A DNA stretch of 62,734 nucleotides, from the NCBI GenBank assembly GCA_035602605.1, contig DATNLZ010000028.1:1-62734 (forward strand). The letters are read 5' to 3'. Position 1 is the stretch's first letter. Each line of letters opens with the position of its first letter. The stretch is from DASQHY01 sp035602605. Lineage in GTDB: Bacteria > Acidobacteriota > Terriglobia > Acidiferrales > UBA7541. Positions 36,131 to 46,120 of the stretch are shown here, in pieces. The translations under genes were made by a program, and so were the position numbers. Below the pieces are notes generated by a model. That model searched no databases, had not been told where the DNA came from, and was given only the letters and a program-made list of their open reading frames with translations.

Positions 36131-38904
36131 CGCCCTCGATCACAAACGCTGAAACGGATCGCGGTGTGGCTGCATCACGTCCCCGGTGGAAAACGATAAC
36201 CTTACTGGCCGGATTAGCCGGTGTGCTTTCGACAACGGTCGGAACGGTCGCCCGGAATCAGACCATCTGGCAGGTGGCCAGCCCTGTCCGGCCGTCGGCT
36301 GGTGGACTGGAGGCGGAGCGTGATACGTGGGTTCGCATTCCCCGCAAGTTCGAGCAGATGGCGGAAAGATCCGGGCAAGAGTGGGTGATTAAGGTTGCCG
36401 GCGACACACGCCCGACGATGCGGCGTCTTCGCCTGGAATCGCTCGGCGGCAAAGTCGATTCGCCATTCGTTCTGAGCGACAAGAACTACGATTTTCGCAG
36501 CGTTCCGCGCTTGGTCCAATCCATTCTCCATGGCGCGAAGACCGACGAAGAAAAGGCTCTCGCTGTGCGCGACCTGCTGATCGGCGAAGGCTTTTACTTC
36601 CATTTCATCCCGCCGCCAACGCCCGACCCGATCCACCGGATGACCAACGTTGGATACGGCTTCTGCGGTCATCACTCCCAGATCTTCGATGAACTTGCTC
36701 AGGCGGCTGGCTTGCGTTCCAGCATTTGCAGCCATCCTTTTGGATATGGCCACGCCAGTAACCAGTTCTTTTATGGCCAACAGTGGCACTTCATCGACAC
36801 CGACGCCGAAACCTTCATCCGGCGGCCTGACGGCGTGATCCCCTCTTATGAAGACATCCGCAGCAATCCGAGTCTAATACCACCGGGCGATGCGTACGGC
36901 CAAGACAGCTTCGGGATAGACGGAACGCGCTACGCACGCGCCTTGTACACTTCCGACACGACCTGTTACGAGCGCAAGATTACCAGCGATAGCACCTACG
37001 GGTCCTTGACCTACCCTCTGCGGCCTGGCGAAGCGATTACCTGGGAATGGGAAGACGCGGACTTCACCCACAACCGTACCAATCAAATTCCCGTTTACGG
37101 CACTGGCCGGGTCGAGTTTCGGCCGCGGCTGGCTGACTTCACTGCGCGCGATGGTGGTGTTCGCGAGTCTTCAAACGCAATCACTCTAGATCCGGCAGCC
37201 GAGTCTGGGTTTTTGAGGATGCAAGTGCCGACCGCCTATCCGATCCTGGATGTGACGCTGTCCGCACGTCTGAAAGGCTCGGCGAGCGAGATTCGGGCGC
37301 GCGTATCGAAGAATGGGAGCGACCCTTGGCTCGAACTGAAGCCACGTGAGAGTGCATCACGAACCGCGTGGCACGTTGTGATCCCGGATCCGGACAAGTG
37401 GGAAGACCGCCTCGACAGCGAGAAGGTGGACAACCAATCGCGCAGCCTCGCTGCCGGGCATTACGGCTACTGGCTCGAGATTCAGCTGACTCGCTCTGGC
37501 GGCGCGGCGCCCGCACTCGACGCACTTGAGCTCGCCACCGTATTTCGGCAATACCCGCCAGCCCTGCCTTTCCTGAAATTCGGTGAGAACACCATCACGT
37601 ACGTAGACGATGGAGCGTCGAGCCGCCAAGTTCGGGTCACGCTTGAATGGGAGGAACGAAGACGGGCGCCGGGTCTGAGCGAGCGTGCGGTAGACTGGGG
37701 CTGGGGCGAAACACGAGTCTTGTCGCAGGCGAACGGTTCAGCGCTACCGACGGTTGCCACCGGTGTAGCAGGCACGCTGCACACCGTTTATTCAGTTGGG
37801 CAACCCGGCTCCCGCCGGATTGCTTCCCGCCAGTACAAGAATGGCGCTTGGAGCCCAGAGGTATTGATCACCGCTCCTGGTCAGGATGCCAATCATCCCG
37901 TTGCTGCCCAGGATAGTGCTGGGACGCTATGGGTTGCCTATCAGAGTGGCGGGCTCTGGGAAGGGGCCGATGTTTACGTCGTCCAGGTGCGCGATGAGAA
38001 GCCAAGCCTACCCGAACGAATGAACACGACGGACACCCACCGCGTCGCGTTCTTCCCCTCGATCACGGCGCATGGCCGTATGGTGGCTGTTTCGTGGGAA
38101 GGCGGGCAGATCGACAAGGATGAGAAAACCGAATGGGGCACCGAAGTTGGCTGGCTCCGAATATACGACGGGTCCAATTGGAGTGCGCCACGGCTGATCA
38201 AGGGTATTCCTTTCACGAACCTCGGGCTTCCCAAGGTGTACTACGACCCGCGAGGCCATCTGCACCTAACGGCAACTAAGGGCCCGCGATACTACCGTGA
38301 TCTGTCGGAAAACGCTAGCCCCTTTCAGTGGCTGACTCCCGATTGGACGTATCACTCTCGAGGCGCTTCTTTAGCTGCTGACAGTGCGGGTGACGTTTGG
38401 GCGGTGTTCGATGGGCAGAACAGTGGAACAACCAACGAAATTTATGTGCGCATGCTGCCCGCGTCGGCGCCCAGCGCGGCGATTGCCAATTGGACGCAGA
38501 CCTTGCGAATTAGTGAAGACGACAAGCGGCCATCCATCTACCCGGACCTCCTGGCCGCAGATCCGTCACGGCTTGCTGTTATCTGGATGGACTATCGGCA
38601 TAAGAACGCGGAAGTTTATTCCAAGATTTTTTCCGGCGGCCGCTGGAGCCCCGATCTGCTCGTCTCGGCACCGGCGGATGAGAATGCGCGGCGTGCGGCT
38701 GAAACGATGACACCGAACCAGATTCTGTGGGCCCGGCCCGAAGGCCTGCAGTCCGAGTATCCTCATCTGGCGCAGGTGGCGGACGGTAGCATCTGGGCCG
38801 TCTGGCAAGAGAGCATGGATGGGAAGCCCCACCGCGTGATGGCTAGGCCTCTTCACTGGCCGGGCGCGCATGCGGAGAACACAGTCGGCAGGTGGGCGGA
38901 ATGA
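36127..38904 (+). CDS. Transglutaminase-like protein with a C-terminal propeller-like region
   Basis: A 925-residue protein. A hydrophobic stretch at about 24-42 is a signal anchor. A transglutaminase-like cysteine-peptidase domain is recognised by GYGFCGHHSQIF (Cys180), GYGHASNQFF (His209) and WHFIDTDAE (Asp224), a complete Cys-His-Asp triad. The middle is beta-rich. From about residue 540 there are repeats of the form ...DSAGTLWVAYQSG..., ...PSITAHGRMVAVSWEGG..., ...DSAGDVWAVFDG..., ...DPSRLAVIWMDYR..., probably a beta-propeller. Bacterial transglutaminase-like proteins are mostly peptidases or amidases. It is translationally coupled to both neighbours. The domain combination was not recognised as a named family. 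Confidence 0.7.
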   Translation: MTPSITNAETDRGVAASRPRWKTITLLAGLAGVLSTTVGTVARNQTIWQVASPVRPSAGGLEAERDTWVRIPRKFEQMAERSGQEWVIKVAGDTRPTMRRLRLESLGGKVDSPFVLSDKNYDFRSVPRLVQSILHGAKTDEEKALAVRDLLIGEGFYFHFIPPPTPDPIHRMTNVGYGFCGHHSQIFDELAQAAGLRSSICSHPFGYGHASNQFFYGQQWHFIDTDAETFIRRPDGVIPSYEDIRSNPSLIPPGDAYGQDSFGIDGTRYARALYTSDTTCYERKITSDSTYGSLTYPLRPGEAITWEWEDADFTHNRTNQIPVYGTGRVEFRPRLADFTARDGGVRESSNAITLDPAAESGFLRMQVPTAYPILDVTLSARLKGSASEIRARVSKNGSDPWLELKPRESASRTAWHVVIPDPDKWEDRLDSEKVDNQSRSLAAGHYGYWLEIQLTRSGGAAPALDALELATVFRQYPPALPFLKFGENTITYVDDGASSRQVRVTLEWEERRRAPGLSERAVDWGWGETRVLSQANGSALPTVATGVAGTLHTVYSVGQPGSRRIASRQYKNGAWSPEVLITAPGQDANHPVAAQDSAGTLWVAYQSGGLWEGADVYVVQVRDEKPSLPERMNTTDTHRVAFFPSITAHGRMVAVSWEGGQIDKDEKTEWGTEVGWLRIYDGSNWSAPRLIKGIPFTNLGLPKVYYDPRGHLHLTATKGPRYYRDLSENASPFQWLTPDWTYHSRGASLAADSAGDVWAVFDGQNSGTTNEIYVRMLPASAPSAAIANWTQTLRISEDDKRPSIYPDLLAADPSRLAVIWMDYRHKNAEVYSKIFSGGRWSPDLLVSAPADENARRAAETMTPNQILWARPEGLQSEYPHLAQVADGSIWAVWQESMDGKPHRVMARPLHWPGAHAENTVGRWAE

Positions 38905-41081
38905 GAGAGGGGAGCCGTCGTAAGCATGTTCATCGCCCGCCAAGTGATCGATTAAAACGAGGCGTGCTCTTCGCTTCCGTTTTTCTTCTGTGCGTCTTTC
39001 TGTCGATGGGCTGGGGATGGCGATCCGGCGCCTCCGGACGGCAGCAACCAGCAGATGCGGCGTTCCCCGTTCCTGAACGCGATGTCCGCTTAGCGCCTGA
39101 TTTTGCGGCGGAGCTGACCTCTTACAAGAAGGATTTCCGGTTGCCCGACTGGGCCACCCAGGGGCGCGCGCGACAGGTGCGTTTCGACGGCGGGCCGATG
39201 TTCGCCGCATGCCAGCTCGAATCCGGCTGGAAGTATCTGACCGATCCACAAACCCCGGGTTTCGTCGGTATCATCAAGAGCGTTTGGACCCTCACCAACC
39301 TCTACAGTCATGACATCGAGCGGCGGCTCGATGAAATTCGGGCAGCGGGTTACAACTGGGTATGGATCAGCTACCAACTCGGCTATGCGTTCGACGATGA
39401 GGCACGTCAGCGCGCCCAGGTTCGCCACTTGATTCAACTCGCTCACGCCCGAGGCATCCGCGTGACCGCTTATTTCTCTCTGACCAGCATCTTCACCAAT
39501 AGCGCGTTCATCGGAACCCCCGAGTCCAAAAGCTGGGTGCAGGAAAATGCCGACGGTACTCCTGTTGCCTATTCGGGCATCCCCACACGCCTCATGGCCT
39601 GCGTGAATAAGCCCGGCCGGCTGGATTACTTGAAGAAAATTGTTCGTCTTGCAGTGGAGGACGGCGCGGACGATATTTTCTGGGACAGTATCTTCAACCG
39701 TTGCCACTGCTCCTACTGCGAGCGCGGATTCCGCGAGTATTCCAAACGCGTGCTCGGCACAGCGTTTGCAATTCCACGAAAAGGAGAGGACAAACAGCAA
39801 GAGCAGTTCGGCATCGAGGAGAATTACAAGTTCGCTGGTCTCACCGACACGGCGGTAACCGGGCTTTATGCCGAATACGGGCATTACACCGTGGCGAGGG
39901 CGATCGCGGAACTCGACCGGTATGCGAAGAGCCTCAATCCTAATGTACTGGTGAGCATAAATACGCACCGATTCCGCTATGTCGACGACGTGGCCGATGT
40001 CACCTGGAGCGAGGATTCGAACCAGCGGGGCGGACGAATTGATGAGAATGGCAAATTGACCACGCCGATCGGCATATACGCCTGGTGCCAGTCGGTGGCG
40101 CACGGCAGAAAGCCGATCGAACTAACGGTTGCGCCGCATGAATACTGGCAGGTGCAATCGCCGGCTTACTACAAGCAGACGATCGCCGAAGCCGCCGGTT
40201 TCCAAGCGAACTTCGTCATGCTGGCGAGCTACGCATTCGGTACCAGGTTCGATGACGGAGACCCCATCGCCCGCCAAGCCTGGATGGGCATCAGCGACGG
40301 GCTTCGTTTTATTGAGCGTCACCAGCAACTGTTCGAGAACTCGGAGCCGGTTGCCGACGTCGCTTTGTACTACTCTTACGCGTCGAGGCTGCGGCCGGCC
40401 GCGGGGCGGCAGGAAACGCCCGACTGGCAGGCGGTCACGCAGAACTTCATCCTCGCCGGTATTCCAGCGCGAGTGATTACCGACCAGAGTGCCGTCGGTA
40501 TGGGCGCAAAGGGGCTCCTGGACCAGGCCAAGATGCTTGTCCTTGTCGGCGCCAGTTGTCTCAGCAACGAAGAAGTGGCCATTTTAAAGCAGTACACGAA
40601 CCTCGGCGGCAAGCTGCTCCTGGCCCCGGACGCTGGAGCTTATACCGGCTTTTGGACTCGGCGGCGGGTGGCGCCCTGGGAGAAGGATTCGCCGGGTGTG
40701 AAAATTGTTACCGTCGCAGACCTGGCCTCCCCGCGGTCGCTGGCGGTTGTTACTCAAGCGCTGCTCAACCGCGAACCGATGATCAGCATTCAAGGAAACG
40801 GATATCAGATCGCCAACCTCGTGCGAAATAACAACCACCTGTTGTTCCATATTGTGAACTACGACAGGTCACGCGAATTCAAAAATCTCCCTGTCAGCCT
40901 GACGCCCGGCGGATATCCTGCGGTGGTTGGTAAAGTACTTGGCCGCAACAGCAAAGTTCGTTGGCTCACGCCCGACGAACAGACACAACAGGATGTGGCC
41001 ATCACCTGGCAAGGACAGAAAGCACAGGTAACGATTCCGCGTTTAAACGTTTCGGGAATCCTTGTGGTTTCTCCGAATTAG
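38901..41081 (+). CDS. Exported GHL-type putative glycoside hydrolase
   Basis: A 726-residue protein with an N-terminal hydrophobic segment (GVLFASVFLLCVFLSMGWGW). The central TIM-barrel-like part contains DDIFWDSIFNRCHCSYCERG, the acidic-plus-cysteine motif seen in hypothetical glycosyl hydrolase (GHL) families related to GH42. It is followed from about residue 480 by a beta-galactosidase-trimerisation-like alpha/beta domain (AKMLVLVGASCLSNEEVAIL, GGKLLLAPDAGAY) and a beta-sandwich. Asp in FWDS and Glu in TWSEDS are possible catalytic acids. The ATG at 38901 overlaps the preceding stop; the GTG at 38892 is less likely. The substrate is unknown. Confidence 0.6.
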   Translation: MREGSRRKHVHRPPSDRLKRGVLFASVFLLCVFLSMGWGWRSGASGRQQPADAAFPVPERDVRLAPDFAAELTSYKKDFRLPDWATQGRARQVRFDGGPMFAACQLESGWKYLTDPQTPGFVGIIKSVWTLTNLYSHDIERRLDEIRAAGYNWVWISYQLGYAFDDEARQRAQVRHLIQLAHARGIRVTAYFSLTSIFTNSAFIGTPESKSWVQENADGTPVAYSGIPTRLMACVNKPGRLDYLKKIVRLAVEDGADDIFWDSIFNRCHCSYCERGFREYSKRVLGTAFAIPRKGEDKQQEQFGIEENYKFAGLTDTAVTGLYAEYGHYTVARAIAELDRYAKSLNPNVLVSINTHRFRYVDDVADVTWSEDSNQRGGRIDENGKLTTPIGIYAWCQSVAHGRKPIELTVAPHEYWQVQSPAYYKQTIAEAAGFQANFVMLASYAFGTRFDDGDPIARQAWMGISDGLRFIERHQQLFENSEPVADVALYYSYASRLRPAAGRQETPDWQAVTQNFILAGIPARVITDQSAVGMGAKGLLDQAKMLVLVGASCLSNEEVAILKQYTNLGGKLLLAPDAGAYTGFWTRRRVAPWEKDSPGVKIVTVADLASPRSLAVVTQALLNREPMISIQGNGYQIANLVRNNNHLLFHIVNYDRSREFKNLPVSLTPGGYPAVVGKVLGRNSKVRWLTPDEQTQQDVAITWQGQKAQVTIPRLNVSGILVVSPN

Positions 41082-41092
41082 GAATAGAGGGC

Positions 41093-43927
41093 ATGCGAGT
41101 TGCACCGATCCACAAGCGAGGCGGCACCTGGTTAGTGTTACTGTGCGTGCTCGGTTCCTGCCCCCACGCTGTATCGGGCGCGGACCGCCCCGCGCTGCAA
41201 AACGAACGGTATCGGATTCAGGTTGCTCCCGACGGAACTTTGAAAATTCAGTCCGCAGGGCGCGAGGAAATGTTTTCACCACGATTCACCGTCCTTTACA
41301 GGGCCAACGACCCTGAGTTGAACGCACGAGTGAAGGCGAAGGAGGCGAATTTCGTCGTAGCTTCCTGGAAGCCCGCTGGTGGCGACCAACGGACGGCAGA
41401 TCTGTTCCAGGCGGCTGAGACGTGGGTGATAAGCGGGCGCTCCGCTCAAGTCAAGGAAGGACGAATTGTCTGGACGTTCCCATCCGATCCGCGGTTCATC
41501 ATTGACGCCGAGTTGACGTTGCCGCCCGGCCAGGCGGATCCCCAACTGTTGTTTCATTTCACACCCGGTAAAGATGCCTGGTATTCGGTGGGCTACACGG
41601 GAGCACCCGCGGTCGCTTCAGATATGGCCGAGTGGATCTGGCAGCCGCTGGTGTGGCAAGAGCGTCGCTTCCCGGAGCAATCCTACCTTTCGATGGAATT
41701 CATGGCGCCTCTGCCGGTGACCCTGGTGTCCCGCGATCGCGTCACAATCGGTGTCGTGGCCGACCCCGCTGAGATGCCCTACCGCATCCCGACCTTCGCC
41801 AACTCGCGCTTCGGCGTCCTGGTCCGCAACGAAAAGGGACAGGCGCAACCCATGCTCTTCGCGCCTGTGCTGGGCACAACCGACTCGCACATGATCGCGG
41901 GTACGCCGTACCAGTTCCGTGCTCGGTTTGTCATCCAGCCCGGCGACTGGTTTGAAGCCTTCCGCCATGTTGCGCGGGACATCTACAGCTTTCATGACTA
42001 CCGGGAAAACGTGGGCGGCTCTCTGAACGACACTCTGAACAACATGATCGCCTTGGTTATGGACGATCACTACAGCGAATGGTCGCCGGAATACAAGGGA
42101 TTCGGCTACAGCGATGTGGAAGGTACGGTCAAGATCGTATCGTCGCTTCATCCGTTTTCGATTGCGCTGCTGACTGACAATCAGGAAATGTACGTTCGCC
42201 GCGCTCTGCCAATGATCGAGTATGCGATGTCCCGCGAGAAATTCTTGTTCTCGCTGAAAGCGGACAACAAAGGACAGAGCGCGTCTCACCGAATGCGGGG
42301 ACCCGCGGTGGAAGTGTCGGAACTCGCCGCTCTTTACTCGATGTCCGGTGGCCGCAGCCCGGTCTTTCGGCGTTACGCGACAGAAATGAACCGCATACCG
42401 CGGACGCTGAACCTCGACATGCTGAGCGAGGCAGGGAGTTGGCAGAACAATCTCGCGCTGTACCGAGCCTCGTCGGACAGCAAGTACCTGGACACTGCCC
42501 GCAGTGGCGCTGACCGGTACGTCGCTGAACGAATCGATCGGATGCAAACCGACTTCAGCGACGTGCATATCGAGCGGGGCGGGCAATTCTGGACCGACTT
42601 TGCGCCGAAGTGGATCGACCTGCTGGAACTTTATGAAGAAACAAAGGAACCGCGCTATCTGAAGGCGGCTTACGCCGGAGCGAAGATCTACGCGAGCTAC
42701 GCCTGGCTGTCACCTGTGGTACCGCAAGGCGACATCGTCATTCACCAGGGTGGAATTTATCGCGGCCGGAGGTATGAAAAGCAGGCGCCGCAACAGGCTG
42801 TCCCCGCATGGCGAGTCGCGCATGTGGGTCTCGTGTCCGAGGCATCGACAACTTACCGCGAGAACTACGCTGTGTTTTTGTCCCATTTCGCTCCCTACAT
42901 GCTTCGCCTTGCCTATTACACAGGCGACACTTTTTTTCGCGATATTGCGCGCGCCGCCGTCGTCGGACGCTATTCCACCTACGCGGGCTATACCATCGGC
43001 GTGGGCGATTGGACTACCTTGTATAACCGACCGGACTTTCCCTTGCGAACGTTTCGGCCATTCTTCCCGGATGATTGGAGCAATGCGACGGGCGGCTTCG
43101 GAAGCTATTACTCGAACCATATTTTCCCAAATATTGCGCTCGTTGCGGATTATTTAATCTCCGATGCATTCGTACGTTCCGCTGGACATATCCATTTCCC
43201 GTCCGAGTACGCCCAGGGTTACGCCTATTTGCAGAGCAAAGTCTACGGCAGCAAGTCCGGACATTTCTTCGGGAAGGATGGCGTTTACCTTTGGATGCCG
43301 CCCAAACTGCTTCACCTCGATGGCATCCAGGCCAATTGGGTCGCCGGATATGGAAATGGAGAGTTTTACTTGGCCCTATTGAATCAGTCCAACCAGCCAA
43401 TCCGTGTAAAGGTCACTCTCAATCCCGACATGATTCCGATTGACGCGGGACGGTCGTACACGGTGCGGACCTACGAAGAGAATGCTCTGAGACCCAACTC
43501 GACTCTTTTGAATGGTGAAGTGACGGTGCCGGTCGCGGCAAATGGGATTACTGCTTTAGCCGTCGAAGGTCTCGTCGTGATGACGCGGTTCCAGTCAAAA
43601 GTCTTCGCCAAAGTTGCGAAACCGTTGTCCGACTCGAGCTATGCCACGGTCGAGACACCCTTTGGGAAAGTCAACAGTATGCTGATTTCCGTGGGAGATA
43701 ACGTCGACAGCGGCTATGTGTGGCTCGAGGCCGACGACAAGGACCTGAAAGAGGCGCGGCTGCATTACAAAGAGGACAGTGCGTGGAAAGAGGTCGCCGA
43801 CAAGCAATACCCGTTTGAATTCAGCCTGCCTATTAGTCCCAAGCAACTGGTATTCGAGTACTGGGTGGAAGGTATACGCGCGAATGCCGAACATGTTCGT
43901 TCGAGCGTAGTGGAGCTGCGCCGTTGA
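41093..43927 (+). CDS. Exported alpha/alpha-barrel-like protein, putative polysaccharide-active enzyme
   Basis: A 944-residue protein with a signal peptide (LVLLCVLGSCPHAVSGA, possibly lipoprotein-like with Cys18). The N-terminal ~300 residues are beta-rich. The middle, about 300-720, has repeated helix hairpins (SELAALYSMSGGRSPVFRRY, LALYRASSDSKYLDTARSGA, LLELYEETKEPRYLKAAYAG, MLRLAYYTGDTFFRDIARAA) like an (alpha/alpha)6 toroid of glycoside hydrolases and lyases. The end is beta-sandwich. No family can be named. The start at 41093 gives the signal peptide; an upstream in-frame start would run into the preceding gene. It overlaps the GH105-like gene by four bases, implying joint action. Confidence 0.55.
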   Translation: MRVAPIHKRGGTWLVLLCVLGSCPHAVSGADRPALQNERYRIQVAPDGTLKIQSAGREEMFSPRFTVLYRANDPELNARVKAKEANFVVASWKPAGGDQRTADLFQAAETWVISGRSAQVKEGRIVWTFPSDPRFIIDAELTLPPGQADPQLLFHFTPGKDAWYSVGYTGAPAVASDMAEWIWQPLVWQERRFPEQSYLSMEFMAPLPVTLVSRDRVTIGVVADPAEMPYRIPTFANSRFGVLVRNEKGQAQPMLFAPVLGTTDSHMIAGTPYQFRARFVIQPGDWFEAFRHVARDIYSFHDYRENVGGSLNDTLNNMIALVMDDHYSEWSPEYKGFGYSDVEGTVKIVSSLHPFSIALLTDNQEMYVRRALPMIEYAMSREKFLFSLKADNKGQSASHRMRGPAVEVSELAALYSMSGGRSPVFRRYATEMNRIPRTLNLDMLSEAGSWQNNLALYRASSDSKYLDTARSGADRYVAERIDRMQTDFSDVHIERGGQFWTDFAPKWIDLLELYEETKEPRYLKAAYAGAKIYASYAWLSPVVPQGDIVIHQGGIYRGRRYEKQAPQQAVPAWRVAHVGLVSEASTTYRENYAVFLSHFAPYMLRLAYYTGDTFFRDIARAAVVGRYSTYAGYTIGVGDWTTLYNRPDFPLRTFRPFFPDDWSNATGGFGSYYSNHIFPNIALVADYLISDAFVRSAGHIHFPSEYAQGYAYLQSKVYGSKSGHFFGKDGVYLWMPPKLLHLDGIQANWVAGYGNGEFYLALLNQSNQPIRVKVTLNPDMIPIDAGRSYTVRTYEENALRPNSTLLNGEVTVPVAANGITALAVEGLVVMTRFQSKVFAKVAKPLSDSSYATVETPFGKVNSMLISVGDNVDSGYVWLEADDKDLKEARLHYKEDSAWKEVADKQYPFEFSLPISPKQLVFEYWVEGIRANAEHVRSSVVELRR

Positions 43928-44907
43928 ACCAGGAACTCATCACCAGAGTGGCCGCCAGGACAATGCGCTGGCCCTTTCGTATGTGGAACTTTGGCGAAGC
44001 CATTGCGCTGCGCGGGTTGTTGGCGGCATACGAAGCGACTGGCGATCGCGAACCGCTCGGTTATGTGAAGGCGCTGCTTCGATCTTACATCGGGCGCGGA
44101 GTAGCGAAAGGATTCGACGAGCACGTAGCGCCGGGAGCAGAACTATTGCAGCTGTATCAACTGACCGGCGAAGAAGAATTTCTGTGCGCCGCGCGCCAAC
44201 TGGCTGCTTTTTTTGCTTCACTGCCGAAGAATGTCGAGGGCGCGCGAATGCACCGGCCCGATCTTCCAGGCTGGTGCCGTCAGATCTGGGTGGACTGCAT
44301 GGATGTTGAGCCGCCATTCCTGGCCGTTCTGTCGAGCGTGACGGGCGAACCGGTTTACCGCGAATGGGCCGTTCAGGAAATCTGCGAATATGCGCGGCTG
44401 CTCCAGGACCCGGAAACGGGGCTGTTCTATCACGGTTATGAAGAGGGCTGCGGGCATAATGGGCAGCTATGGGCTCGCGGCAACGGCTGGGCCTTAATGG
44501 GCCTGGTCGAGACTCTCAAGTTGCTGCCGCGCGACCACGACCGCTACGCAGAGCTCCTCGCGAGGTTCAAAACTCTGGCTTCGGGCCTGGCACGCTATCA
44601 GCGCGAAACTGGTTTTTGGAATGTCGTGGTTCCCGATTCGTCAACCTCTGTCGAATCGACGCTTGCGGTGATGGTTGCTTACTCATTACGCGCGGCCTTC
44701 GCGGCCGGCATTCTCGATGAAACGCGGTACGGAGCTATGGAGCGCCGAGCACGCGCCGCGGTCATGGGTGCGATCAACGACGATGGCGCTCTTGACCTGG
44801 TGACCGAGGCGACGCCGGTCGGAGAATGGTCGATGTACGCGTCCCGTCCCTTTGGCGTTTTCCCATGGGGACAGGGACCGTTACTGTTGATGCTGAGGCA
44901 AATATGA
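43924..44907 (+). CDS. GH88/GH105-like unsaturated glycuronyl hydrolase
   Basis: A 327-residue protein without a signal peptide, so cytoplasmic. It has the (alpha/alpha)6 layout of YteR-type GH105 enzymes: IWVDCMDVEPPFL with the likely catalytic Asp124 (W-x-D), FYHGYEE, and LWARGNGWALMGLVETL, the family signature. GH105 enzymes hydrolyse the 4,5-unsaturated uronic acid left by polysaccharide lyases. This is the strongest clue that the target polymer contains uronate, although no lyase was recognised. The TTG start overlaps the upstream stop (TTGA), and the stop overlaps the next ATG. Alternative: a related GH88 enzyme with another unsaturated disaccharide. Confidence 0.75.
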   Translation: MNQELITRVAARTMRWPFRMWNFGEAIALRGLLAAYEATGDREPLGYVKALLRSYIGRGVAKGFDEHVAPGAELLQLYQLTGEEEFLCAARQLAAFFASLPKNVEGARMHRPDLPGWCRQIWVDCMDVEPPFLAVLSSVTGEPVYREWAVQEICEYARLLQDPETGLFYHGYEEGCGHNGQLWARGNGWALMGLVETLKLLPRDHDRYAELLARFKTLASGLARYQRETGFWNVVVPDSSTSVESTLAVMVAYSLRAAFAAGILDETRYGAMERRARAAVMGAINDDGALDLVTEATPVGEWSMYASRPFGVFPWGQGPLLLMLRQI

Positions 44908-46097
44908 AAATCACCGAAGTAAAAAGCTTCGCCCTGCAAGCTAAGCAGATCGATAAACGCAAGTATTGGGGAAGTCGCGCCTGGGGCCGCGAGGATACAG
45001 TACGCGGCGAGCTATCGAACGAATATCCGCCGCCTCAGCGCCGCCGCTGCATCTATTCGCCGACAATTGACACAGTACTGGTGAAAATCACTACAGACGA
45101 TGGTCTGGTGGGCTACGGCGAAGCAAAAGCGCCGGTCGCGCCCCAGGCGACAAAGAACATCGTCGATCTCCTCCTTACCGACATCGTTCTGGGAGCGGAC
45201 CCCCGCGACACCACCGTGCTATGGGAACGGATGTACGCGGGGATGCGCATCCGCGGACACCGTGCCGGCTTTTACCTGGAAGCAATTTCCGGTGTGGATA
45301 TCGCGCTGTGGGACCTGGCGGGGAAGGCCGCCGGAGTTCCAATCTATCAGTTAACCGGCGGCTGCTTTCGCAATCCCGTGCGCGTTTATGCCTCCGGCCT
45401 ACCCGCGCTCGATATCTCTGCACCCTCGGAGGCTTTTGAAGGCCTAGCCGAAGACGCCGAGGCCATACGGCGCCAGGGTTACACGGGCCTGAAGATGGCG
45501 CTCGGCAGGGGCCTTTCCGGCGACTTGAAAAGCGTGCGGACGGTGCGCGAGAAATTGGGGAGCGAATTCATCATCTATGCCGATGCGGCGGGAACTTATG
45601 ATCGCGCGCAGGCTTTGCGCCTCGGCAGGGAATTGGAAGAGCTGGGCGTGGGCTTCTTCGAACTGCCTATCTTCCCGGAGGACATCGATGGCTACGTCGA
45701 ATTGGCCAAGGCCCTCACGATTCCCATTGCAATGGACACCCTGACCTCAAGATACGAAACCCGCGATTTTGTCTCGCGCGGCGGCCTGGACATTGTACAG
45801 CCAGACGTCTGCCGGGCCGGTGGCGTTACCGAGTGCAAGCGAATCGCCGAGCTGGCTGACGCATTCGGTGTGGCCTTCGCGCCCCACGTGAGCATCGGGT
45901 CGGCAATCCACTTCGCCGCTACCGCGCATCTGGCAACCTCGATGCCCAACACTATAACCAGCGAGTATTGGATTGGCGAGAACCCACTTGGCAACTGCAT
46001 CCTGAAGGGACCGCTCGTTCTTGAGAACGGGTATATGTATACGCCGAGCGGACCTGGCTTGGGAATTGAAATTAACGAGGAGACGTTACCGCTCTGA
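44904..46097 (+). CDS. Enolase-superfamily acid-sugar dehydratase (mandelate racemase-like)
   Basis: A 397-residue member of the mandelate-racemase/galactonate-dehydratase group. The capping domain (about 1-140) is followed by the barrel with Lys197 (GLKMALGRG), metal ligands Asp227 (IYADAAG), Glu253 (FFELPIFPED) and Asp278 (IAMDTLTSR), and His328 (FAPHVSIG) as the general acid/base. These fit dehydration of an aldonate or uronate-derived acid sugar to a 2-keto-3-deoxy acid. A DapA-type aldolase and an SDR downstream supply the neighbouring steps. The ATG at 44904 overlaps the GH105-like stop. The exact sugar cannot be read from sequence. Confidence 0.87.
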   Translation: MKITEVKSFALQAKQIDKRKYWGSRAWGREDTVRGELSNEYPPPQRRRCIYSPTIDTVLVKITTDDGLVGYGEAKAPVAPQATKNIVDLLLTDIVLGADPRDTTVLWERMYAGMRIRGHRAGFYLEAISGVDIALWDLAGKAAGVPIYQLTGGCFRNPVRVYASGLPALDISAPSEAFEGLAEDAEAIRRQGYTGLKMALGRGLSGDLKSVRTVREKLGSEFIIYADAAGTYDRAQALRLGRELEELGVGFFELPIFPEDIDGYVELAKALTIPIAMDTLTSRYETRDFVSRGGLDIVQPDVCRAGGVTECKRIAELADAFGVAFAPHVSIGSAIHFAATAHLATSMPNTITSEYWIGENPLGNCILKGPLVLENGYMYTPSGPGLGIEINEETLPL

Positions 46098-46120
46098 GCA
46101 GCCAGGGCCAATCCGGAGCC

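Noticed and set aside
39090..40103. Minus-strand open frame of 337 codons opposite the GHL-type gene
   Set aside because: Antisense to a conserved-looking gene, no recognisable motif or start context.
41618..42586. Minus-strand open frame of 322 codons opposite the alpha/alpha-barrel gene
   Set aside because: Shadow frame with biased composition and no protein-family character.
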